Shown here piece by piece: positions 1 to 7,038 of a stretch of 10,039 nt of DNA. Position 1 is the stretch's first letter. The number at the start of each line of letters is the position of its first letter. The position numbers were made by a program, and so were the translations under genes. The notes under the pieces are model-generated. The model saw only the letters and a program-made list of their open reading frames with translations. It was not told the origin of the DNA and did not search any database. This DNA is from JASJBU01 sp965372385 (GTDB lineage: Bacteria > Pseudomonadota > Gammaproteobacteria > Chromatiales > Chromatiaceae), in assembly GCA_965372385.1 (NCBI GenBank), contig CBDVCD010000113.1, positions 1-10,039 on the forward strand. The letters run 5' to 3'.

Positions 1-701
1 ACCAGCCCGGGCAACACCCAGAGAGACATCACCAGCGAAAAGACCACGTAGGACCAGATATACACTTCCATCCGCTGAAGCTCGGTCAGGCTCATGGTCC
101 CCGCTGCACTGGCGGTAATGGCAAACACGCCGATCGGTGTCAGTTTGACGATGAAATTGGCCACCCGCATCAAGGCATCGATCAAGATATCCATGCCGTT
201 GAGCAGAGATTCCTTGTTGCCGATGCCGATCAGGGCAATACCCATGGCGATACTGAACAGGACCACCGCGGGCACCAGGTTGTTCGCCAGGGCATAGAAA
301 GGATTGGCCGGGATATACAAGCCGAGAAAATCAATTTCCTGCCGGGTCTCGGTATGCGAGGTACTGAAGAACGTAGCGTTCTCCCAATCCGGGAAGGTAA
401 AGGGAAACAGGAAAACCACCGCGAGGCTGATCACCCACAACAATAACAACAACAGGCCTCCTTTTCTGGCCAGCCTGAGCGCTTCGTGATAGCTTAGACG
501 ACCCAGCCCGGCGATCATGGACAGCATGACATACGGCAAGACTGTCATCTGCAGCAAGGCAATCCAGGCTTTGCCGATCACGTCGAGAAATCCCACCATC
601 TCACCAAAAAACAGGCCCATGGCAATGCCCAGTGCAAGACCGATAAAAATCATGCCGGAGAGGCCCGGGCGGAAGGCGGAATGTTTCCTCGACGAATGCA
701 T
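1..701 (-). CDS. Dicarboxylate/amino acid:cation symporter (DAACS/SDF family), N-terminal part, cut by window edge
   Basis: Inner-membrane secondary transporter that couples uptake of C4-dicarboxylates or acidic amino acids to H+ or Na+. About 233 codons are visible, from the ATG at 701 to the left edge. The protein is very hydrophobic. The first membrane segment (about residues 12-35, GMIFIGLALGIAMGLFFGEM) is followed by LLQMTVLPYVMLSMIAGLGRL, which fits the family motif in which a TVLP stretch precedes the first scaffold helices. Later segments NNLVPAVVLFSIAMGIALIGI and LMRVANFIVKLTPIGVFAIT are also typical of GltP/DctA/GltPh homologues. The hairpin and NMDGT-type substrate site lie beyond the window, so the substrate cannot be called. 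The loop between residues of about 105 and 125 (FPDWENATFFSTSHTETRQE) is polar. No other in-frame ATG, GTG or TTG lies just upstream, which supports this start, although the Shine-Dalgarno is weak (GGGA about 12 nt upstream). Family assignment is firm; specificity is unknown. Confidence 0.9.
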   Translation of the reverse strand, partial: MHSSRKHSAFRPGLSGMIFIGLALGIAMGLFFGEMVGFLDVIGKAWIALLQMTVLPYVMLSMIAGLGRLSYHEALRLARKGGLLLLLLWVISLAVVFLFPFTFPDWENATFFSTSHTETRQEIDFLGLYIPANPFYALANNLVPAVVLFSIAMGIALIGIGNKESLLNGMDILIDALMRVANFIVKLTPIGVFAITASAAGTMSLTELQRMEVYIWSYVVFSLVMSLWVLPGL

Positions 702-1669
702 GGTATGTGGAGTCCCGTATACGGTGTTGGCGATGGTCGCTATCGGTTCACAGCAGGCCCTCGCGTTCCTCGCTGGACAATGTGAAGTGGTAGACAGCCA
801 AGGGGAATACCCTGGCGACGGAGTATGAACTCATGGCAGAACTATTCGCGCCCGCCTTATTTAACCTGTCATAGCCTTTACAAATAGAAATAATTAATGG
901 TTTAGAGAGCGGTAACCGCGCGAAAAACTCAAGCCCAAGCCGATAAAATGACTTTATCGATTCACCTTGCGTGTTCGCGTTTAGTTTCTTGCTCGTCTCG
1001 AGTTCCGGGATGTCTTCCCGATGGGGTAAATCCAACCTGTCGCATGAGATGTCCGCAGGGCGGCATCGAATCAGCTGCATCAGATAGTGGACCCATGGGC
1101 CATCCGGGAGGGTGCCTCAAGACTAGAATCGGGTCTCTTTGGGACCACAGGTTAAAACGAAGGTCACCCCGCCAGAAAACGCCTACTGAGCTTCTCAATT
1201 AAGTTTCAGGTGGTTGTCTTTACCTCCTCATCTGATTCACGTGCCACTAATGCCACCTTCCACCAGCAGGTCCATGATGTCATCGCTACCAAAGCTGATC
1301 AACAGGTATGTCAGACAACATACTATCACCTGGTCGAATTTAACTCGCATGTCACTCACCGCTCTCTCTGCAATCTTTTTATGGCTATATCGTAAAATAT
1401 GCAGATTTCCACCGTTCTAATTCCTTCTTCCACAGACTCGATTTAATGCGTATATTGAATTGGAATGTGGTTCCTCGGCGATAGATTCAAGCAAATCGAC
1501 TGCTACTATGCGGTTCATTGCGCGGGAAGAACTTGCTAGTCAATGCAACGGAATAACGCATGCTGAACTCTCCGCCCCTGCCGTGGAATTGGTTGCTGGA
1601 GGCAGAAGCATTCCGCCAACCAGGCCCGGTAACAAAACCGGCAACAAGCTGAAACCTGGAATATAAAAA
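702..1669. other. Long intergenic region with no convincing gene
   Basis: This is a 968-base spacer between the divergently transcribed symporter and Na+/phosphate cotransporter genes, so it should hold both promoters. Several short ORFs cross it on both strands, but they overlap one another, lack good ribosome sites and resemble no family I know. The part near 855-905 is AT-rich and is the likeliest promoter zone for the symporter, but I could not pick out a clean -35/-10 pair. Short inverted repeats lie at 909-919 and 941-959, and a 6-bp-stem hairpin at 1132-1146. A 37-codon minus-strand ORF at 1237-1350 is the only small ORF that reads somewhat like protein. A same-frame TTG ORF (1460-1666) stops 3 nt before the cotransporter start. 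The stretch could contain a decayed gene or mobile-element remnant. Confidence 0.6.
941..959. repeat. Short inverted repeat, possible operator
   Basis: CGATAAA (941-947) and TTTATCG (953-959) form a perfect 7-bp inverted repeat around a 5-nt spacer. It lies about 240 bases upstream of the symporter start. The dyad has the size of a dimeric regulator site, but only one copy is visible and no regulator gene is adjacent. It could be chance. Confidence 0.25.
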
Positions 1670-3472
1670 ATGAAGAATCTACTGCCGCCATTTCCCATAT
1701 CGGCCCTGAATCGAACCAGGGCTATTTTGATATTGGGCGCCTTTCTTCTCTTTGTGATGGCGCTTCCCGTGCTGGCTGAGGCAGAACCGGATGCAGAGGC
1801 TATCAACTGGCTGAACCTCGCTATGGGGTTGTTTGGCGGACTGGCCATGTTCCTGTTTGGCATGGAGCAGATGTCCGAAGGGCTCAAGGCAGCCGCGGGC
1901 GAGACGCTCAAGGATGTGCTTTCCCGCCTGACCAAGAATCGCTTTATGGGTGCGCTGACCGGTGCCTTTGTTACCGCGGTACTCAACTCCTCGTCGGTCA
2001 CCACGGTGCTGGTGGTTGGGTTTATCTCTGCCGGTTTTATGACCCTCGCCCAATCGGTGGGTGTCATCATGGGGGCCAATATTGGCAGTACCTTTACTGC
2101 ACAGATCGTGGCCTTCAACATAACCCAGTATGCGTTGATCATGGTCGCCATCGGTTTCCTCATGCTGTTTACCGGTAAAGCTGAAAATACCCGGCATTAC
2201 GGCAGCATGGTCATGGGACTGGGGCTGGTCTTTTATGGCATGGGAGTGATGGGCGATGCCATGCTGCCATTGCGCAGCTACCAGCCATTCCTTGACCTCA
2301 TGGTCAGGATGGAAAACCCACTGCTGGGTATCCTGATCGGGGCGGTATTCACAGGTCTGGTGCAGTCCTCGGCAGCAACCACCGGCATCGCGATTGTGAT
2401 GGCATCATCCGGTCTTATTACCCTGCCGGCCGGGATTGCACTGGCCTTTGGCGCCAATATAGGCACCTGTGTTACCGCCATCCTGGCATCCCTGGGCAAG
2501 CCGGTGGCGGCGGTGCGCGCGGCGGTGGTACACATCATATTCAATATTGCCGGTGTATTGCTCTGGGTTATGTTTATTCCGCAGCTGGCCGATTTCATCG
2601 TATCGATCTCGCCGAGTTCCCCCGAGCTGGCCGGCAAGGCGCGGATGGCGGCCGAGGTGCCACGCCAGATAGCCAATGCCCATACGGTGTTCAATATAGC
2701 CAATACCCTGCTGTTCATCGGCTTCACCACCTTTTTTGCGCGTCTGGTGGAGAAACTGGTGCCGGAGCGGCCGGTGGAGGAGAAGATCATCATCGAGCCC
2801 CGTTTCCTGGAAGAGGATATGGTCAGGGTTCCGGCCATGGCGCTTGAGCAGGTAAGATTTGAACTCGGTCACATGGGTGAGATTATCAAGCAGATGTTCT
2901 CGACCCTGCGTTCAGGGGTACGCGAAGAGGACAAGCAGAAATGCGATGCGGTACTGAAACTGGACGACCAGGTGGACATTTTGCACGACGCTATCCTCGA
3001 ATACCTGAGTGAGGTACGCCAGGAGCCTCTGACGGACAAGCAAAGTGACCGCTTTCAGGCATTGATGAGCGCCACGGTAAACCTGGAGAACCTGGCAAAT
3101 ATTATCAACTACGAATTGGTGGATATAGGTAAGGGCTTCATTGATCTGGAGGGTGAACCCAGCGAGGCTACCCGCTTGTTGTTGACCGATCTGGCGGACA
3201 AGGTCAGTCAGGCGGTTGACCAGGTAGTCCGGGCGGTGCGGGAGGATGATGAGAAGGCCGCGGAAGAGGTCATTATGGTGAAGGATGAGATTCGCCGGAT
3301 TGCCGAGGAGTTTCTCATACGTCAGTCCGAGCGTTTTGGTATTCAAGAGAGTGGGCATCTCAATCTGGTGCGGCTGGAGATGGAGCTGCTGGATAAACTG
3401 CGCGGTATCTATACCCTGGCCAAGCGCATCGCCAAGGATTTCGTGCCCGATGAAGTGGCGAGCAAGGCGTGA
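1670..3472 (+). CDS. Na+/phosphate cotransporter family protein (NptA/YjbB-like) with C-terminal PhoU-like region
   Basis: A 600-residue inner-membrane protein of the Na/Pi cotransporter (PNaS) family, which moves inorganic phosphate with Na+. It shows the family's two inverted QSS-type repeats. The first is LNSSSVTTVLVVGFISAG (about 105-122) followed by GANIGSTFTA (135-144). The second is VQSSAATTGIAIVMASSGLI (231-250) followed by GANIGTCVTA (261-270). Residues 18-36 form a hydrophobic N-terminal segment ending in LPVLAEAEP, which could be a signal peptide or extra helix. From about 380 to 600 the protein is soluble, charged and helical (FELGHMGEIIKQMF, VNLENLANIINYELVDIGKGF), like the PhoU-type tail of bacterial YjbB proteins. 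Length is usual for this two-domain form. The ATG at 1670 has a weak GGA about 9 nt upstream. No clear Pho box is seen, so phosphate regulation is unproven. Direction of transport, uptake or efflux, is not decidable from sequence. Confidence 0.93.
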   Translation: MKNLLPPFPISALNRTRAILILGAFLLFVMALPVLAEAEPDAEAINWLNLAMGLFGGLAMFLFGMEQMSEGLKAAAGETLKDVLSRLTKNRFMGALTGAFVTAVLNSSSVTTVLVVGFISAGFMTLAQSVGVIMGANIGSTFTAQIVAFNITQYALIMVAIGFLMLFTGKAENTRHYGSMVMGLGLVFYGMGVMGDAMLPLRSYQPFLDLMVRMENPLLGILIGAVFTGLVQSSAATTGIAIVMASSGLITLPAGIALAFGANIGTCVTAILASLGKPVAAVRAAVVHIIFNIAGVLLWVMFIPQLADFIVSISPSSPELAGKARMAAEVPRQIANAHTVFNIANTLLFIGFTTFFARLVEKLVPERPVEEKIIIEPRFLEEDMVRVPAMALEQVRFELGHMGEIIKQMFSTLRSGVREEDKQKCDAVLKLDDQVDILHDAILEYLSEVRQEPLTDKQSDRFQALMSATVNLENLANIINYELVDIGKGFIDLEGEPSEATRLLLTDLADKVSQAVDQVVRAVREDDEKAAEEVIMVKDEIRRIAEEFLIRQSERFGIQESGHLNLVRLEMELLDKLRGIYTLAKRIAKDFVPDEVASKA

Positions 3473-3537
3473 GTTAGGCAAGGGTATCAAGCGGATTTTA
3501 TTGCCGCGTTGATCACGTGGTTCTGTAAGTTCTCAAC

Positions 3538-3591
3538 AATTGGTGATACATCAATTCCTCCCCCTTTAGCAAAGGGGGATTGAGGGGGATT
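3538..3591. repeat. GC-rich dispersed-repeat-like palindrome, two adjacent hairpins
   Basis: TCCCCCTTT (3559-3567) and AAAGGGGGA (3571-3579) pair perfectly as a 9-bp stem over an AGC loop. A second G block, TTGAGGGGGATT, follows at 3580-3591 and could compete for the same C-rich arm. Just upstream, AATTGGTG (3538-3545) and CATCAATT (3549-3556) form an 8-bp stem with one G-T wobble. The CCCCCTTT-loop-AAAGGGGG-ATTGAGGGGG arrangement is a form of intergenic repeat I know from several proteobacterial genomes. No T-run follows either hairpin, so it is not a classical terminator, although the structure could still protect or end the upstream transcript. Confidence 0.55.
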
Positions 3592-3698
3592 CGTGTTCAG
3601 CGAAACAGGCAGGCCAACAGGAAACCCGGGGTGTTCGCCGGCGCGGTGGCACGAAAGGTCAAGACAACGATTCTCGATCTGGCACAATCCATCACTTC

Positions 3699-3719
3699 AG
3701 GGTGGCAAGAATCCACCCT
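3699..3719 (+). promoter_or_regulatory. Hairpin in the 5' leader of the AI-2E family gene
   Basis: AGGGTGG (3699-3705) and CCACCCT (3713-3719) form a 7-bp GC-rich stem with a 7-nt loop. It ends 23 nt before the ATG at 3743. The Shine-Dalgarno AGGA at 3732-3735 lies outside the stem and stays free. The hairpin may affect leader stability, but no regulatory role is shown. Confidence 0.3.
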
Positions 3720-3742
3720 CACAGATCTAACAGGACAAGTTC

Positions 3743-4846
3743 ATGAATCACTCCGCAGACAGCGAACGGGAACCAGCATCGAGCAATACTCCCATCGATA
3801 TCGCAATTCGCATTGGCCTCATCGTTTTGCTCGCATTCTGGTGTCTGCAAATCGCCGCACCGTTTATCGGCCCGGTCCTCTGGGGCATCATCATTGCCAT
3901 TGGCAGCTATCCATTGTATCGCTGGCTACAAGCCAAGCTGGGGTTAAGCGATGGGCTGACGGCAACCCTCTACACCCTGCTGTTGCTGGCCATCCTGATC
4001 ACGCCGACCGTAATCCTGACCGGCTCCTTGGTAGATCAGGCACAGGATCTGTCCAAGGATCTGCAGAACGATACCCTGACCATTCCCGCTCCACCGGAGA
4101 GTGTGGCTGGTTGGCCGATCATCGGCGAGAAGTTGTCGGCATTCTGGACCCAGGCCTCGTTGGACCCAAAGGGCACCCTGGGGAAGATCGAGCCACAACT
4201 CAAAAAGATGGGTAAATGGCTTATCCAGGCCGCGGCCGGCGCCGGGCTTGGGATCTTGATGTTCGTGTTCTCAATCATCATCGCCGGAGTGTTCCTGGCC
4301 ACGGCGCAAGGAGGGCGACGCGCGGCGGAGACGATATTGACCCGCCTCATCGGTGAAAAAGGCAAGGATATGACGGACCTGGCACAGGCCACGGTCAATA
4401 GCGTGGTCAATGGCATCCTCGGTATCGCCATACTGCAGGCGCTGCTGGCGGGGCTGGGCTTCGTTGCCATGGACATTCCCGGGGCCGGCGCCCTGGCCCT
4501 GGTCTGCCTGGTGCTAGCCGTGGTACAGATCGACATCCTGCTGATCCTCATCCCCCTGTCCATTTATGCGTTTTCCACCGCCGGAACGGGCGCCGCGATT
4601 GCCTTCCTGGTGTGGAATCTGGCCGTTGGCCTGATGAACAATGTGCTCAAGCCCATCCTCCTCGCGCGGGGCGTTCAGGCCCCCATGGCGGTTATCTTCA
4701 TCGGCGCCATCGGCGGCCTGCTTGCCCATGGCATCATCGGCCTGTTTGTCGGCGCGGTGGTGTTCGTGCTGGGTTACACCCTGTTTATCGCCTGGCTGGA
4801 AGATACCAAAGCCGCGCAGCAGGATGCTCAGTTGCGGGCAGACTGA
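3743..4846 (+). CDS. AI-2E family transporter (YdiK/PerM/TqsA-like permease)
   Basis: A 367-residue polytopic inner-membrane protein of the AI-2E transporter family, formerly UPF0118 or PerM. Characterised members export autoinducer-2 (TqsA) or act as Na+/H+ antiporters; most are uncharacterised. Hydrophobic segments appear near 22-38, 42-60, 72-95, 160-188, 215-245, 248-275, 280-300 and 315-350. The soluble stretch near 95-155 is the usual periplasmic loop. The C-terminal block NNVLKPILLARGVQAPMAVIFIG followed by GGLLAHGIIGLFVGAVV (about 299-340) is the most conserved part of the family, with its P-x-L-x-x-G and G-G-x-x-x-x-G-x-x-G-L pattern. Length is normal. The start is well supported by AGGA 7 nt upstream. 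It is 270 bases from the cotransporter gene, with hairpins between, so it is probably a separate transcript. Substrate cannot be predicted; no luxS or lsr gene is in view. Confidence 0.92.
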   Translation: MNHSADSEREPASSNTPIDIAIRIGLIVLLAFWCLQIAAPFIGPVLWGIIIAIGSYPLYRWLQAKLGLSDGLTATLYTLLLLAILITPTVILTGSLVDQAQDLSKDLQNDTLTIPAPPESVAGWPIIGEKLSAFWTQASLDPKGTLGKIEPQLKKMGKWLIQAAAGAGLGILMFVFSIIIAGVFLATAQGGRRAAETILTRLIGEKGKDMTDLAQATVNSVVNGILGIAILQALLAGLGFVAMDIPGAGALALVCLVLAVVQIDILLILIPLSIYAFSTAGTGAAIAFLVWNLAVGLMNNVLKPILLARGVQAPMAVIFIGAIGGLLAHGIIGLFVGAVVFVLGYTLFIAWLEDTKAAQQDAQLRAD

Positions 4847-4864
4847 GGGGGACAAATTCAGCAA

Positions 4865-4918
4865 GTAGCCTGGGTGGAGTTTACGAAACCCGGATTTCGT
4901 AAACTCCACCCAGGCTAC
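4865..4918. repeat. Perfect 24-bp-arm palindrome in convergent spacer (REP-like; possible bidirectional terminator)
   Basis: Positions 4865-4888 and 4895-4918 are exact reverse complements, starting GTAGCCTGGG and ending CCCAGGCTAC, with a 6-nt CCCGGA loop. It begins 18 nt after the AI-2E family gene stop and lies between two convergent genes. The GTAGCCTGGGTGGAG... and ...ACCCGGA... wording resembles dispersed palindromic repeats common between genes in many proteobacteria. No T-run follows on either strand, but a stem this stable could block RNA polymerase or exonucleases. Confidence 0.75.
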
Positions 4919-4958
4919 ATGAGGATTTGAACATCCGGAAGACCGGAAACCTCACCAA

Positions 4959-4992
4959 CACCTGGTACTCCCCACCAGGTGCTTCTTGTTTT
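4959..4992 (+). terminator. Probable rho-independent terminator of the AI-2E family gene
   Basis: CACCTGGT (4959-4966) and ACCAGGTG (4974-4981) form a perfect 8-bp stem with a 7-nt loop. A T-rich stretch, CTTCTTGTTTTT, follows on the plus strand only. The T-run is interrupted and begins a few bases from the stem, so efficiency may be modest. The minus strand has no matching T-run, so it does not explain the end of the convergent operon. Confidence 0.5.
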
Positions 4993-5054
4993 TCACAGGA
5001 TATCATGCTCAGTGCCTTCAAGGTCGAGACGGATATGCTTTGAGCTTGGTTTGG

Positions 5055-6266
5055 CTAGATTTCCCGCAACCCCTCGGAGGGCTCGATGCGGGCAGCGCGA
5101 TATCCAGCCATACCCGCGGCCAGGAAGGCACAGGCGATAGTCAGACCTAATGCAATCAGGAAATGTTCAGGCAACAGCTGGCAGACATTGTCTCCCTGTT
5201 CCAGCTGATCGGTGAACATCCGGTTGATGAGATGAGCGACCCCCAAAAAGATCAACGATGCCATGACCCAGCCCAGGGTGGCTGTATAGAGAGACTGGAT
5301 CACCGGGAACCAGACGATATCACCGGTGCGAAACCCAACCAGACGCAGCACACTCAACTCCTTGCGTTTGCGGTCCACATTCGCCCACAGGCTGGCCCCC
5401 AGAGAGAATGAAAAACCAACCAGCCCGATCACCGCGATCACCCAGAAGACCGCTGTCAGGTTGCGGTCCATATCGCTCACGATCTCAATATCGGCGGCGC
5501 GGGTACGCACCCCTATGCCGATCTTTTCCAGCGCCTGACTGATCGGGGCAACATCGTAGATGGAACGGGTATAGAGACGGAAACTGGGATAGCTTCGCGG
5601 TTTATTGTCGATATCTCCCGCCCAACCAAGGGAGGGCACCGCCTTGCCATCCCGGAAGTCTTCCGCGGTCTCCAACAGCGCCAATGAAACAAAGGCGCCA
5701 TCCCTGGGAAAGCTCCCAGCAGGGGCCACATCGACTACCGTCAGTTGCAGATGGACCCGTTCACTTTTCCCGTTGAACCGGCGGGAAAGACTACCGCTGA
5801 TCCTGTCCCCTCTGGCCACATTGAGTTTGCCGGACGCGGACGCGGATAGCACGACCTGTCGCAGACCTTTAGGGATGCTGAATCCTTGCAGAAGCGGGTC
5901 CCCTTGGTCAGTGGAAATCATCTCAACCTGGATGACCCGGCTGGAGATTTCACTCTTCAGCTGGATGGTGGCGGCGATAGACCGGGTGCGGGGAATGATG
6001 AAGTCGATCTCCGAACGCTTGCGCAGTTGCTCTATCCAGGCCAAATCGTAGCGTCCACTGCCAACCGGATGAATCTCCCGGTTGCGCGGGTCTTCGATAA
6101 GATTATCCAGCAGGCTGCCGATGATGCCGAACTTCAGGCCGAAGAGGATCATCATGGGTCCCAGCACGGCCGCCAAGGCGAGCAGATAAAAACCCGACAT
6201 CTGCCACTCGTTGCGATAATCCCGGCTGGCCAGCCAGAAGACATTCTTGACCCGTTTGAACATCAT
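5055..6266 (-). CDS. ABC transporter permease, FtsX/MacB-type (TagS-like)
   Basis: A 403-residue inner-membrane subunit with the FtsX-family layout. There is one membrane helix near the N-terminus (about 25-50) and a large extracytoplasmic domain (about 55-265). Three helices then follow near 270-293, 315-345 and 368-388. The core signature RKRKELSVLRLVGFRTGDI (about 299-317) and the C-terminal AGYRAARIEPSEGLREI are typical of FtsX domains, in which a short cytoplasmic tail ends in an I-x-P-x-E-x-L-R motif. Such permeases couple ATP hydrolysis to mechanical work or lipoprotein handling in the envelope rather than to simple solute import. The start codon overlaps the ATPase stop in ATGA (6263-6266), so the two are translationally coupled. 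With the PpkA-like VWA gene in the same operon, the best match is TagS of the T6SS threonine-phosphorylation pathway. A LolC/MacB-type role is the alternative. The family is certain; the TagS role is inferred from neighbours. Confidence 0.9.
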   Translation of the reverse strand: MMFKRVKNVFWLASRDYRNEWQMSGFYLLALAAVLGPMMILFGLKFGIIGSLLDNLIEDPRNREIHPVGSGRYDLAWIEQLRKRSEIDFIIPRTRSIAATIQLKSEISSRVIQVEMISTDQGDPLLQGFSIPKGLRQVVLSASASGKLNVARGDRISGSLSRRFNGKSERVHLQLTVVDVAPAGSFPRDGAFVSLALLETAEDFRDGKAVPSLGWAGDIDNKPRSYPSFRLYTRSIYDVAPISQALEKIGIGVRTRAADIEIVSDMDRNLTAVFWVIAVIGLVGFSFSLGASLWANVDRKRKELSVLRLVGFRTGDIVWFPVIQSLYTATLGWVMASLIFLGVAHLINRMFTDQLEQGDNVCQLLPEHFLIALGLTIACAFLAAGMAGYRAARIEPSEGLREI

Positions 6267-7036
6267 CCGGTTACCACGGTTTCGGTCATGGAATCGTTCC
6301 TTTTCTTTCGCGTATGGTGGGAAAGGTGGCGTAGGCCCAGGCGGTTGATGTGTCGCCAGGCATGGCTGGCGATGATCACCGTGATATTCAGCTCATCCAC
6401 CAACTCGATGAACAGGGACATGATGCGTTCAGCCGTGATGGGATCAAGCGAAGCGGTGGGTTCGTCAGCGATGACAATGGAAGGCCGGTGTGCCAGGGCC
6501 CGGCCAATGGCCACCCGTTGTCGTTCACCGACTGAAAGCAGGTGCGGCCGCTTATCCAGATGGCGGCGTATCCCCAGGTCCGCCGCGAGCGTCTCCACCA
6601 GATCATCATCCGGCATATCGAGTAAGCGACGGGAGAGACCGATGTTTTCCCGCACGGTCAGGTACGGTAGCAGGCCACCGGTCTGCATCACATAGCCGAT
6701 GCGCAGGCGCCGCAGATCACCTAACTTGTTGAGCTTATTCTTGCGCCAGAGTTCGGCGACATTCACCGGATCGGCACCCCGTTCCGAGCGGAAGCGGAAG
6801 GAGCCGATCTTGCTGGGTCGCAGGGTCATCGACAGCATATCGAGCAGCGTGCTCTTGCCACAGCCGCTCTCACCGATCAGGGCAATCTTCTCACCCAGGG
6901 CAATCTGCAGGCTGGGGACCCGCAGACGGAAGACGACACCCCCCGCTTCACGGGTCTTGATGACATCACGCAGGTGATAGATGAGGACCTTTTCGCCGGT
7001 GAGACTCGATCCTGCCTGAGTTTCCGCTGGATCCAC
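6263..7036 (-). CDS. ABC transporter ATP-binding protein (TagT/LolD-type)
   Basis: A 257-residue ATPase that would power the adjacent FtsX-type permease from the cytoplasmic face. All core motifs are present: Walker A GESGCGKST (55-63), Q-loop glutamine 118 in YVMQTGGLLPYLTVREN, signature LSVGERQ (167-173), Walker B IVIADEP (187-193) with catalytic E192, D-loop SLD (196-198) and H-loop H225 in SHAW. The signature has V instead of the usual first G, a variant seen in some LolD/MacB-like ATPases. The C-terminus is rich in His, Lys and Arg (LSHHTRKKRND). The start is GTG at 7036, two bases after the VWA gene stop. No upstream in-frame ATG exists before a stop, and there is no close Shine-Dalgarno, so translation probably depends on coupling with the upstream gene. 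The nearest functional comparison, given context, is TagT of P. aeruginosa H1-T6SS. Confidence 0.92.
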   Translation of the reverse strand: MDPAETQAGSSLTGEKVLIYHLRDVIKTREAGGVVFRLRVPSLQIALGEKIALIGESGCGKSTLLDMLSMTLRPSKIGSFRFRSERGADPVNVAELWRKNKLNKLGDLRRLRIGYVMQTGGLLPYLTVRENIGLSRRLLDMPDDDLVETLAADLGIRRHLDKRPHLLSVGERQRVAIGRALAHRPSIVIADEPTASLDPITAERIMSLFIELVDELNITVIIASHAWRHINRLGLRHLSHHTRKKRNDSMTETVVTG

Positions 7037-7038
7037 AG

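Noticed and set aside
866..883. Pho-box-like CTGTCAT in the intergenic region
   Set aside because: Only the first half-site matches. The second half 11 bases later does not, and it is about 800 bases from the cotransporter start.
748..1080. Minus-strand 110-codon ORF upstream of the symporter
   Set aside because: No recognisable domain and no good ribosome site. Its last part covers the symporter's upstream region and it conflicts with opposite-strand ORFs of similar quality.
1540..2163. Minus-strand 207-codon ORF antisense to the cotransporter
   Set aside because: It lies opposite a clear cotransporter coding region and shows composition typical of an antisense shadow (S, A, P, T and R rich).
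3559..3579. Rho-independent terminator after the Na+/phosphate cotransporter
   Set aside because: The stem is strong but no T-run follows on either strand; repeat-like structure is the better description.
3580..4215. Plus-strand 211-codon ORF overlapping the AI-2E family gene
   Set aside because: It is the +1 frame shadow of the AI-2E gene, rich in H, R, P and G with no membrane or domain pattern.
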